A DNA stretch of 64,000 nucleotides, from assembly GCA_963576735.1 (NCBI GenBank), contig OY755178.1, positions 4,650,001 through 4,714,000 of the forward strand. Direction: 5' to 3'. The DNA comes from Bedellia somnulentella. Its lineage: Eukaryota; Arthropoda; Insecta; Lepidoptera; Bedelliidae. Made by a program: the position numbers and the translations under genes. The notes under the pieces are model-generated. The model did not search any database. It was not told the origin of the DNA and saw only the letters and a list, made by a program, of their open reading frames with translations. Shown here piece by piece: positions 1-11,500 of this stretch; position 1 is the stretch's first letter; every line of letters starts with the position of its first letter.

Positions 1-1
1 T

Positions 2-1087
2 TTTGATTGTGTAAAAAAAGAAATAGCGTTGATTAAACTTAAATATTACGGTTTTGACGAGCAAGCACTGAAATTAATGGCATCATATCTTCATAAAAGA
101 ACTTTAAAGGTTGATATTAATGGAACCACGTCGGAAGGATCGGAAATAGAGATAGGCGTTCCTCAAGGTTCTATACTTGGCCCATTACTGTTTCTGATTT
201 ACATTAATGATTTACCATTTATGGTACAAAAGTATTCTGAGATAGTTATGTTTGCAGATGACACATCTTTAATATTTAATGTAGCGAGATCCTCTACATC
301 TCTTGACGACGTAAATAAAGCTATCTCACTGGTATTGCATTGGTTTACTGTAAATAACCTGGTTCTAAATGCCAAAAAAACTAAATGTATTAAATTTACT
401 TTACCGAATGTTAGGCAAGTTGATAACAATATTGTTATTGATAGTGAACAAGTAGAATTAGTGAAAGAAACAAAATTCCTAGGGATAATAATCGATTCTA
501 AGTTGCAATGGGGACCCCATATACTAACATTTTCTAAAAGGCTGAGCTCAGCAGCGTATGCCGTGCGTAAGATTAGAGAAATAGCAGACGTAGAAACAGC
601 TCGCATTGTGTATTTCAGTTATTTTCATAGTATTATGTCGTACGGTATTTTATTATGGGGTAAAGCGGCTGATGTTCATAAAGTTTTCGTCTTACAAAAG
701 CGAGCTATCCGATCTATTTACATGTTGAGGTCGAGGTATTCGTTGCGCGAAAAATTTAAAGAAATTGGCATTTTAACTGTCCCTTGCCAATACATATTTG
801 AGAATTTAATGTATGCCAAAAAGAATATAGGCCAATTTAGTAAAGTTAGTGATAGGCATACTGTTAACACTCGAAATAAGGACAAACTTCACGTACCGAA
901 GTGGAGACTTAATAAAGTAAGTAACTCCTTTATGGGACTATCCCTGAAAATGTTCAACAAACTTCCTTCTGACATATTGGAATTGCCTGTGGCATCTTTT
1001 AAAAAGGCAATAAAAGCCATGCTTTTAAAGAAGTCTTACTACAGTGTTCAAGATTTTTTAAACGACAAGGACCCAACGCGCACATGA
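2..1087 (+). pseudogene. Non-LTR retrotransposon RT, C-terminal part (Jockey/CR1-like), cut by window edge
   Basis: The reading frame is open from base 2 to a stop at 1085-1087; the element continues left of the window. The first codons read FDCVKKEIA, the fingers/palm region of a LINE reverse transcriptase. Then come the motif GVPQGSILGPLLF and the catalytic FADDTS box, followed by a thumb segment (TKFLGIIIDSKLQW) and the long C-terminal tail typical of Jockey-type ORF2 proteins. No interruption is seen in the visible 361 codons, so this may be the end of a fairly young copy; the endonuclease part is not visible. An untranslated stretch with an AATAAA-like run follows to about 1290. The clade is inferred from general resemblance only. 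Confidence 0.85.
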
Positions 1088-1534
1088 CCGTGTCCGTAAA
1101 GCTATAAATCTTCCCTCGTTATTCCTAGGAATAATTGTCTGGTGAGGATTTTTCTTCTCACGTTATGTGATTGGTTTTTGTGATGGACAATTTATTTTAA
1201 ATATGTCAAACTAGCGTTTGGTTTTGTCGCATAGAAAATCTTTTATAAAGTAAAAACATGTTAATAAACTGAAATTGTACAAACCATGTTTTGAAAAAAT
1301 GAAAAAATGTGAATGTAAAGAGTTTTTTTGTTGCTTCTTCTCTTTACGAACACCTTCCGAAGCAACGGACTAATGATAAATTTAAAAAAATTTGACGTTC
1401 AAAAAATGTTAATTTTTAACTTAATTTTGAAAAATAAACTTTTTGACTTTTTTTTTTTTGACTTTTTGTATACGATACTAAGTAAGTGCGTAAGAGATGG
1501 CTGCTTTATCCCACGCGATAACTAGTTTAAACAC

Positions 1535-1750
1535 GGCTCGTGCTTGCCCTTCTGGTGTTCAGAATAACCACGTTTTGCTTGGACACTGGACTCACTCAGG
1601 TTGATGTAGGTTTCCTCATGATGATTTTTTCTCACTGATAATAACCACATGTATGAAAGGCACATTTGTGGAGGCCCAAATCAGAATTTAAACCTATGCC
1701 TCTCTACATAGGAGGTGGATGTGCTGACCACTGCACTTCATCAAATATCA
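1535..1750 (-). repeat. Family B SINE, diverged copy
   Basis: The stretch GGTGTTCAGAATAACCACG, then the GGTTTCCTCATGATG and CTCACTGATAATAACCA blocks, occur in the same order as in better copies (14479-14879, 54562-54897), with many substitutions. It lies in an upstream Dscam intron. Confidence 0.5.
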
Positions 1751-2089
1751 TTTATTGTTCTCAAAACAGCGAGCGTGTAGACGCTTTGCCTTATACGGGC
1801 ATATTTAAATTGAACTCGGGGAACTATCAAACTACAAACCCGAAAACTAATTGACAGATTTGATTATGCGGTGTCACTAGCGCAGAAGATCGATGCATAC
1901 CGATCATAGTTACCATTTTAATACCCTGTCAAATTTGCGAGTGTAAGCGACGACGACACACACAAATCAAACAAAAAGTACGCTATGTGCATATTTTCTC
2001 GTCATATTTTAATTGGCAGCAAATTTACTGTAATAAAATAAAATAAATATAGATACAGATCAGCATTAAAACGAAGAAGTGGTCCTCAG

Positions 2090-2364
2090 CGGTCTTTGAT
2101 CATATATACCTACCAAAGAAGCCGCACTCCATACAAATTTAACGCACAAAAGTGGACCGCGAGAATGACAAGACTGTTTGACAATTAAATATTTATTTTC
2201 CTACAATTATCGACCTTACCGCATTTTCTCGAGACATATTATTTATTGCAAGATCTAGCACGCGAATGTCAGTGAAACAGTGCTAACCATATAAAAAAGC
2301 ACTGTTTGGCCGGGCCGTTTTCGTGCTTTGTTGGTGTATCTTTGGTATATATGATCAAAGTCAG
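2090..2364. mobile_element. MITE-like element with inverted ends
   Basis: CTTTGATCATATATACC at about 2094 is matched in inverse orientation by GGTATATATGATCAAAG ending at 2360, with looser CAGC/GCTG pairing outside. There is no coding capacity between them. The target duplication is not clear, so the superfamily is open. Confidence 0.5.
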
Positions 2365-2817
2365 CTGTATTTAAATCCGAGACTTTTGAAAGCTAGTCAC
2401 CTACCTAAAAGTCATTGAAATACGTGTGGTTCTAAATAACTAAATATAAACGATAATATGCGTTATTATATTAACGTAGCTATTGAACAAAAATATGCGT
2501 ATCATTTTGCCTACCCCATGAGGGACAAAACTGAGATAAAATTAAACGACAAAATTTTAAATACTTTCGACAACGCTTCAAATGTCGCTTGACCTCATTA
2601 ATATGCAAAATGATTCAATCGACACACGAGAGTGACCTTTCAGATTCGGGTTGAAATTTTATGAAGCGAATTTATAATTCCTGCAAGCTGTGATAAAATT
2701 GATGATTTGCGTTTATATTGATTAATTATAATTTCTGTGCCTTTTTGTTAGTAATAAAAATAATGCAAATATGTCATAATACATACATACATATGTAGCA
2801 GAAGATTGGAAAATGAA

Positions 2818-2912
2818 TGTTGCTGGTTATGAATCTCCAACCACGTCTCCTAAAAATCACTTAAAAAGCCCCAACGCCTCTTTACACCCACGGAAGACAC
2901 TACGCAACTGAT
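2818..2912 (-). repeat. Family A retroposon fragment, minus
   Basis: Contains the inverse of the central block (tctccaaccacgtc, cccaacgcctct). Both ends are missing; strongly diverged. Confidence 0.5.
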
Positions 2913-2956
2913 GTAATAATAATTTTAATGAATTAAGATGAGTACTATTTACTTGT

Positions 2957-3209
2957 AGTGTAGTGTCGGCTCAGAATAGCACAACCCCATATCTTTCCGT
3001 TGGTGTTTGTAAGAGGCGACTAAGGGTATGGGGGCGTTCTAAGTGTTTTTTTTGCGATATGTGGTTGGATAGCCCATCACCAACAAACTCTATATTACAA
3101 TCTTATCCCTACTCTACTTCTAAAAGTGGCTGAGGAATTTCTCATTCCGAAGCTCTGACTACCCCTTCTAGGAGTTAAAATAAAAGCCGTGAGTAAATGT
3201 ATGTGTGTA
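2957..3209 (+). repeat. Family A retroposon, copy 1 of a tandem pair
   Basis: Full-length layout: head TAGTGTCGGCTCAGAATAGC, central aagaggcgac and aaaagtggctgaggaatt blocks, 3' hairpin block and tail gtgagtaaatgtatgtgtg. It is directly followed by a second copy in the same orientation. Confidence 0.8.
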
Positions 3210-3449
3210 CTGTCTGCTTAGAATAGAACTATCCCATTTCTTCACGTAGGTATCGTATGAGGAAGCTCAGGGTAAGGGTAAATTATTATAGGTGATGTGG
3301 GTGTTGTGGCATGAGACCCATCACTAAGGTTTTATTAACAATCTTTACCGTATTCCTCTTAAAATAGCGCCTGAGGAATTTATAATTCTCATGTTCTTGC
3401 TACCCTTTCCTTGGGATTTATAGCCGCGTGTATATTTATGTATATGTTA
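3210..3449 (+). repeat. Family A retroposon, copy 2 of a tandem pair
   Basis: A more diverged copy starting tactgtctgcttagaata and ending gtatatttatgtatatg, abutting the copy before it. The pair differs enough that it is probably a second insertion into the tail of the first rather than a recent duplication. Confidence 0.7.
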
Positions 3450-3761
3450 AATAAATATTCTGCAAGCATCCTTAGTTATACGCTATATTTTATTTCTCAC
3501 AAGCCCAATCCTCATGTTTATTTTTTTTGTATATTGGTGAATTAAACAATATTTCTATTTTATCTTTCAATATTTCGCTTTATTTATTATTTCGGAAAAC
3601 ATTTTTGTTTCTCGCCTCTCCCATGGCCGAAAATGAAAATATAAATTTTAAATGGGAGAGGCGGTACTCCCCGACAAGAGCACAGTCGGTCGGGGTCAGG
3701 GAGTCAGGTTCAAGAACCGACGGACGATCCGAGCCGTATCGAGCAGCACCGCTTTCTGCAT

Positions 3762-5087
3762 TTATGCTGGAACCGACACGCCACAGAAATCCAACCGCCT
3801 CAAGTTGGTCGCGAGACTGGTTGGAATTAACCCGTTCGCGGACAAAACAATTGGGATTATTTCTGTCGAAGTCACACCCCACATGTCGGTGATCTCGTGA
3901 GCCAGATCGAGATATTTCCGACGCTTCTCGGTTTCGGCTTTCACGAGACCCTCGTCATGAGGGATAGTGACATACACTAGAAACACCCTCGACTGCGACC
4001 GATCCCATACCACGATATCAGGCTTATTCGCTAGAATAGTCCTGTCCGTGATAACAGATCGGTCCCAATAGATTTTGGCACGGTCGTTTTCTAGGATTGG
4101 CTCCGGCAGATACTTGTAATACGGCAGCCTCTGTTGCAAGAGTCCGTATTTTAGAGCGAGCTCCTGATGCAGGATTTTGGCTGCTTGGTTGTGCCTGTGC
4201 AAGTACTCAGTGTTAGCAAGAGCCGAACAACCGGAAATAACATGCCTAAGTGACTCTCCGGGACGGCCACATGCTCGACAGATGTCTGTGGTACCGTCCT
4301 TTAGGATGTATTTCCGATAGTTCCGCGTCTTGATAACCTGGTCCTGTATTGCACAGACAAAACCTTCGGTTTCCCCAAAGAGGTCCCCGAAACGCAGCCA
4401 ATGCAGGGAGGCTTTACGGTCCACGAAAGGTTCGTGAAGTACCTTGTAAAACCTCCCGTGCAGCTCCTTCTCTTTCCATACGGACTCCCGATCAGAGGTG
4501 CTAAGTACCTCCGGGGTTCGCCAATCCTGTGAGGCCAACGATAAGGGAGTCAGTCCTTTATCACTAGCGACCACCTCTCCCCGAATACTATCATCCGTCA
4601 TCGTCAAAAAATAGTTTCTGAGGTTGCATACCTCGCGGTTGTGCATGGTTTTGGCACTCAAGAGGCCTCGACCACCACACTTCCGCGGGATATACAATCT
4701 CATAACCGACGATCTCGGATGATGCATTCGATGAGAGGTCATCGTCGTGCGGACTCGTCTGTCCAGAGCGTCTAGTTCGGACTGAGTCCATCTGAGCACG
4801 CCAAACGTGTACATCAGTACAGGCATGACCCAGGAGTTAATGGCTCGGATCTTATTAACGCCTGATAAGTAGCTATTAAGCACCCTTTTCAGTCGTTCAT
4901 AAAACTCCTCGCAAACACCCTGTTTCACGTCTGCCACCTTCACACCGATGGTTTGTGACATGCCCAGATACCGGTATGTTTCAGCCTCGGAGAGTGCCCT
5001 CAAATGATTGGTGCCGACATCGACACCATCAGAGTGCACGACATGCCCCTTCCCAACATGAATGACCGTTATTATAATAATAAAAGC
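3762..5087 (-). pseudogene. R2/R4-superclade (restriction-like endonuclease) LINE, C-terminal part
   Basis: Minus-strand reading frame, open from the junction near 5087 to a stop at 3762. It starts after the RT catalytic core (RYLGMSQTIGVKV region). It has the thumb/linker part, then a zinc knuckle CRACGRPGESLRHVISGC (CX2CX8HX4C), then the downstream endonuclease core with KPDIVVWD. The order RT - CCHC knuckle - PD-type nuclease is that of site-specific LINEs such as R2 and R4/Dong. The open frame runs upstream to 5132, but that part is translated family B SINE sequence, so it is not native. The untranslated tail runs to about 3585 and ends in an A/TAA-rich stretch. The element is 5' truncated, lacks the RT active site and cannot be autonomous. 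Confidence 0.8.
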
Positions 5088-5235
5088 CATGTGGGTTTCC
5101 TCGCAACGTTTTCCCTCACCGTTAACAACCATAATAAATTAACCTCACATATGACTTAAGAAAAGACAAATTGGTTTCATTGGTCAAAAGTCTGCACAGT
5201 AAGCGTCGTTCTACCCACTGAGCTTTCACGGTTGT
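5088..5235 (-). repeat. Family B SINE, tRNA-side half
   Basis: Contains the conserved ccctcaccgttaacaacca block, cacatatgactt and the inverse tRNA-like head (ctacccactgagctttcac). The 3' half of the SINE is missing where the LINE fragment begins. Confidence 0.65.
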
Positions 5236-5359
5236 TTAATCTCAATTTTAAATCAATAATATATACAATTATCTAAATCTATTCCAATCAAAAAATATAT
5301 CATCCAATCAATAAAAATCTTTCTATACCAAACACTAAAACTATAACTCTTTCGCCCAG

Positions 5360-5541
5360 CCCCAACAGCAGGCCCAGAAAACCTATCATGTGCCTCCAGC
5401 GGCCCCACGTCTCTCCGCGTGACCTGGCGACCTCCTGTCCCCGAGCACAGAGGAGGAGTCATCACGCACTACACTCTACAATACACCAGACGAGATGTAG
5501 ATCCGTTGTTGCCTTTGCATGATGCGTTTTTGAGAGTGCAA
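5360..5541 (+). CDS. Dscam-like: Dscam-like exon: first half of an FnIII domain
   Basis: Acceptor after ctctttcgcccag, donor gtaagt at 5542. Reads PENLSCASSGPTSLRVTW then GGVITHYTLQYT, the B/C strands with the conserved Trp of a fibronectin III fold. Enters in phase 1, leaves in phase 0. Confidence 0.88.
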
Positions 5542-8500
5542 GTAAGTTTTTTGGTACAGAAGTCTTGGTTTTAAGACGATGTAGTTTTGTTTGTGAAAAG
5601 TACTTTGATTTTGAACTGTTTACGGACAGTGGTAGCACTTAAAAATATTGGTGAAAAAAGTGTCTTTTATAATTGAAAATAGAGAGTTCTATAAATGCGC
5701 AACTTTTGTATGGTTGAAGTTTTGATAATATTTTGTATGGTTTGGTTTTAATTAACTTGATTTTGTAGGGGGAAGAAGCAACAGTTTCTCGACTAACACC
5801 GTACGCTGAATATGAAATACGAGTGCGTGCTCATAACGCGGCTGGAGACGGACCATTGTCTGGCACGCAAGTTTGTAGGACTGATGAAGATGGTTAGTAT
5901 TTCCTTTAACTAAGGAATAATAAAGCTAAATTGGATCATGTTAAAATTCTGAAAGATGAGTATAGACTGTGGATTGGTGTGGACTGTAACAGTCCACATT
6001 AGTCTTCCTCTACTCATATTAATAATACCAGTAGGGGAAGGCTCCGAAGGACATTGTTTGTTAAAAATGCATGCATGATATTGAAGATTGAAGAACAAAA
6101 GGGCATGTATGGAAATATGTGAATTTAAATGAAGAGCGTATCTTGTTTAACTACTAATAATTGAGTAAAAAAATTCTAATAAATATAATATGTTTGTTTT
6201 AGTACCCAGCGCTCCAGGAGGAATCAAATTGGTTGCATTGAGTGAAAGATCTTTACGAGTATCATGGTTGCCACCACCGGAACCAAATGGAAAACTTATA
6301 CATTACATTCTTTATGTGAAAGACTTATCAGGGTAAGTTTACTATATCTATATTGCAAAGTAGGAATAGATAATACCAATGTTTAAAGAAATATGCTAAC
6401 ATGTTAATAGTTAACTGTACTATCGAATTACATTGTAATCTGAAATGTATTATAATTGTTCTATCAAGCAATAAAAACCGATGCTTAAATTCAGGATTAA
6501 GATGAAAATACTGTTTTAGGTCCTATGAACCCAACGTAACACGGATAAGTACTTGTACAGAGAGCGAAAGCAACAGTAATGAATGTGTGAGATCGCTTCG
6601 AGGTCTTCGCTCTGGCAGAACTTATGAAGCTTGGGTCAGAGCAGCTACATCCGTTGGTGAGGGTTCACCTTCAGCTGCTGTAGCGTGTCAAACAAGTGCC
6701 TTAGGTATTTTTGTTTTTTTATATATTTTATGGTTTTTTCTGTTTTTTCATCATCATCTTTAGGCAATACATGGTCACTGCTGGCCGAAGACCATCCTGA
6801 AATATCTCCTTAAAAATCATTCTTGCGCTGGCCATAGCAAAACTTCAAGTAAGCTTCTTGTTAATTATTCTAAAGTGGCGATCGATAGTCTCTGCCTGCT
6901 CCAATGGAAACTGAGGATGTGAGTATATGTATGTATGTATTTTAACATAAATGTATTTTAACTCCTTAGACAGCGAAAGCCATGTTTCTCTACAACCTTA
7001 TTTTCTTAAACTGATCTTGTAAGTTTTTTAATAAACTATTCTTACTTTTAGCCCCAGCTAGGATTTCCTCTTTCGGAGGAGTAACTATGGGAGCAGCCGG
7101 TGGATCCTTAACGTTAAGATGTATCGTTGGAGGTACACCACCACCTATAAAGAAATGGTTACGAGGTGGAACCATCCTGCATATCCGACCACCATTTCAT
7201 ATGGATGGAGATGCGTTACTTATCCGAAGTAAGTTCAAAAATACATATTTCTAGGGGCTTTAGTTGACTCTAATCTGTAGTGTGTTAAAATAATGTTCTC
7301 TGGCATCGGCCGAATTAACAGTTTATAGTTGATTTACTCGCATGTCAAATTACATTTTGCTTTCTTAGGAAATATCTTATATTTTATGTTGTATGAATAT
7401 AAAATTGTGTGTATTTTTAGGTCTTGAACTATCACATGCAGACAACTACACATGTGTAGCAGAAAACCCGCATGGTTCAGATTCTGTGACTTGGAAAGTA
7501 GTAGTTCTCAGACCGCCAGCCCCGCCAAGTCTCATTTTAGTGGATGCGAGATCTCGGGAACTGGAGTTGGAACTAAGACCCGCACCCAGAACTCCTGGTC
7601 ATGCTTTGCCTAAAGGATATACTATTCATTGGAGACTGACTGGACAGGAGGCGAGTATTATTAGCACTGTGAAAATATATTCTAAATATCAAATCACGTT
7701 TTATCTAGTTCAAGAAAATATTAATCGCGCTTAGCAACCTTAAAAAGCATAAAAAAACAATAAACGATTACGCCGAAGCATAATATGTTGTGAAATCTTA
7801 CTCCAATCATAAAATAATTGTGTTGTAAAAATAATAGTAACTTAAAAGTTTTATATTCTGTCAGAACCAATATCTTATTTCATGTATTCCGTATTTTAGT
7901 CTATATTTTATTCATAATCTGATATTTATAACTCACAAACTTAACTTAATCTATCAAACAACCAAACTCAACAGGGTGAATGGCGCGTCCAAGCTGCCAA
8001 CGCAGGCCCAATAGGACTAACAGGTCTCCGCTGCGGTTCCGCCTACCGAGCTTACGCTTCAGCAGGCGGCGCTCCTGGGACCGAACTATCTATAAGAACC
8101 ACCGGCGGACCACCCATAGCCCCGACTGATTCTAAGTGGATCAAAGTGAATGCAACCCATGCGAGGTTTGATACCTCAGCGTGGGTTGACGGTGGGTGTG
8201 GACCGGTGGCTTTGAGATTAGAGTGGGCTGGGTCTGGAGTGGCTGGGGCTAGAGATGTGCCGGTTGGAGGTGAAGTGGTTTTGGGAGGTGAGGACTTGTA
8301 TTTAGTTCATTGTGTATGTAGGAAATATAAATCAAGAAAATCAGACAACTGTGATCTTTTAGAATTCAATGAAAATAAACGAAGATAATTGTAATTTGAT
8401 TCGGTAGATTGGAATAGATTTCATCCTTATATTTCAAAAAAGATGTTTAAGTAACTTATATCTGACTAGGTATTAACTTTTCAATGGTGGGGAAAGTTTT

Positions 8501-11500
8501 ATAGACAAACTATTCCGTTTAATTCTCCAAAGGCAGATTTATAAAACTAAAGCTTCTATACCTGGTAGCACCGGCCTCAATAAACCGCATCCCCACACGG
8601 AACGCGTATTTTTTTCTTGTATGCACCCGGCGCTCTTCGTTTTCCCTAACGTTATCATGACGAAAAGTATATAAATGTGTTTAATAGTCACATAATACTT
8701 GCCTTATGTATAAAAATATGTATAGGTCTGGTCCCCGGCTCAAGATATCGCATAGCAGCCCGCGCTTCCAACGAAGCTGGCTGGACTAGAGAGATGTATG
8801 AGTTCACAACAAACCCTTCAGAAGACGGAATTGCTGAAGAGGTGGATGCTCCGTTCCCAGCTACTGCCGGCGAATTAGCGCTACTTTTAGCGCTATGTGC
8901 TATGCTATCACTCGCAGCGCTGACTATTTTAGCTATACTACTAAGGAGGAAAAGGTTTGTGTGTTTTTGTTTACGTGCACATTATTGTTAGTTCTTTGGT
9001 TATTAACCCATTAATGGTCAAAACAAAATTGCAAGGATTTTAATGTTTTTTTTATTTATTAAGTAATTGAAGAAAGTACCACAAACAATTTAAATGAGAA
9101 AAATAATAATAAAAAATTTTTCTTAGGTTTTAAATGGGTGTTCCCAAATTGACACAGTGGCCACATAAGAGTGAAATTTTTTAAACACTTTTTTTCAATG
9201 CATAGCTTTTTCTTGTATTTCTTGTAACCCCAATCGGCTTCTGTAATGGCTAATAACACAGCGTACTCGTTTCGAAAGCTTTGTAGGTATGTGATCGGTG
9301 CCATCAAGTTAAACATTGAAGGACGAGTAGAATGTCTCAGGGGGATTGCCTCAAATGGGAACTGGCTATGCTTCGTCGAAATAGAAGTTGGTCCATAGGT
9401 TCTTCCCTAAACTAGACATGTAATCGCTAAGCATTTGCCAAGGCCATATCAAACATAGGTATACAATACCCACCACAATTTCTTGTCATCAACGCCGATT
9501 CTGTACAGTGAAATGGACTACTGAAATTGATCAATGAAATGGATTCATCAACTCCATCCAGGTCTTTATTATAATTTTGATATAAATGTGGGATCGTCAT
9601 ATCCATCTTTTGATTATTTTCTGCACACTATATTTTCATAGTTTTATTGGTTCATAAGAATCATAGTTTTTTGCCATTGTGCAAATACTGTTGTGTTTCC
9701 AGCGAACCAATAACACTTTATTTTATCGAACCTATAATCGAACTCTCCTCGATTGCTTTTTCCTTCATATCCTTAGCGTTTGAACAGGTATAAGATTTTT
9801 TTCAGCCTCTTTCATGTGACTTTCATTTAGTATTCGGTTTTCAGATTTTGCGCAGGTTTTTTTATAAATTGGATCACGCCGGACAGGTTTGATGTATAAA
9901 CTTGGGCTGGTCGAATGGGCAAGCGCAGTATTATCAGAAAGAAAACATTCATCGCGAACAATCATCTCTATGTTTCCAGAAATATCATTTAGCAAGTTAG
10001 ATACTACGTAAACGTTATCAAAACCCTCTTCTTTGTCGGTGTCAACACTGGGTTCTTGTGGTATTGTGACTAAGTCATACTCCAAAACGTCTTCACTGTC
10101 CTCTTCTATGGAATTTATGACCTCCTCTAAACTGTTGTAGTTGTCAAAGCGCTAAACTTATACCTGCAACTCATTTTTAAAATCTGAAAAATTAAGGATA
10201 AACTTAGTACACTTGTGGCCGCTGTACCCAAATTGGAACACCAAAGTTTCGGATAGAAGAAAAGCTCACATTCTTATTATATGTAATTACAAAATGTTGT
10301 ACATTCAATATTTATTTAATCTTAATAATATAAAAAATACGATTTATATTGCACCTAAATATTACAATAATAATAAAAATCTGTACTTACCTACACGTAT
10401 GTCCTGATAACAAATTTCAAGAAATGATTATAATAACACCATGAACTTTCATAAAATTTATGTATTGGATATTAATTCACAGCACTTTTAACTGCTCGAA
10501 AATTTAATTTTGTTTCAACTGGCATCAATACTTTTCATTTTATCCCTCTTTAATTAAGTGTTCCCAAATTGGCACGGCAACCAAGAATGGGTTAATATCA
10601 TTACTAATCACTTAGCATCAACAATGTATTCAATGAAATTGTTTCTCCTTTATACATGATTTGATCGCTATCAGTGGCTGGTTAATGTGGCTTGTCTTCA
10701 TTTTAGTGAACAGATCCAAGCGTATGGTTGAATGGAAAACGGTAAAGAGATCGTTTATTAAATTAAATGTTCACATGTAAAAAATATCAAATGTTTTAAC
10801 TGAAAATGGACATGCCAATACTGCTGAATTTTACAACAAGTAGCAAATGTTGTGTTGACTCAATTGCTAACAGAGGGCAAATAAAAATATTCATTTCTAC
10901 AAAATTCTATATTAATAAATCTTTAATCATATTCTTATTCAAGAAGCCAGATACCGCTTAGAGTTTAAATATATCAAAATATTTTCATCACTTACTAACC
11001 TATGTAAAAATTAAATATGGCCAATTGATACAATATGTTTTATTTTCTTATATTAACATATGACGTGTACCTAAAAGTTGTCGGTTTTGCTAACAAGTAC
11101 TTTGATGTTATATAAAAAAGCTACCCATATCAACCTGTCGATGACAGGCCATATAAATCAAATATTACATATCGCGACTTTGAGATGAAACTCAAAATCA
11201 AACCTTTTAGCAGTTAACATAACGTTACGAGTATCTGTCACTATCAATTTAATCAGATTCTCGTAGCTTTTTCATGCTTTGTTATTTCAATAACTGTATA
11301 AGGCGTACTATAAAATCTTGTGTAAAATGGCGTAGAATAACATCTTTGAAAACTTCAATTTTATCATAGAAAGATGATTAGTTTTGATAAAAATAAACGT
11401 ATCAGAGTCTTATTTACAATTATGTGTTTTTTTGGAATTTAAGTGTTGCTAATATAATAAAAAACAGCTTTAAAGGAGATAGCTCATAAAAATATGTATT

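Larger units (their letters stand above)
9007..10591 (-). mobile_element. Decayed piggyBac-like DNA transposon in a Dscam intron
   Basis: TTAA at 9003-9006 and 10592-10595 flanks short inverted ends (CCCATTAATGG / CCAAGAATGGG). This is the TTAA target and CCC-type terminus of the piggyBac superfamily. Repeats of tgttcccaaattg-type sequence lie near both ends and at about 10220. The minus strand holds transposase remnants, annotated separately. Length 1585 bp, shorter than autonomous piggyBac elements, so it is internally deleted as well as mutated. Confidence 0.8.

Noticed and set aside
3527..3900. Three overlapping open frames of 80-120 codons
   Set aside because: They lie in the untranslated 3' end of the minus-strand R2/R4-like LINE and share its bases in other frames; no independent support.
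1..5359. Searched for further upstream Dscam exons
   Set aside because: No splice-flanked FnIII or Ig segment in the right frame was found; the stretch is retroelement debris and AT-rich sequence.
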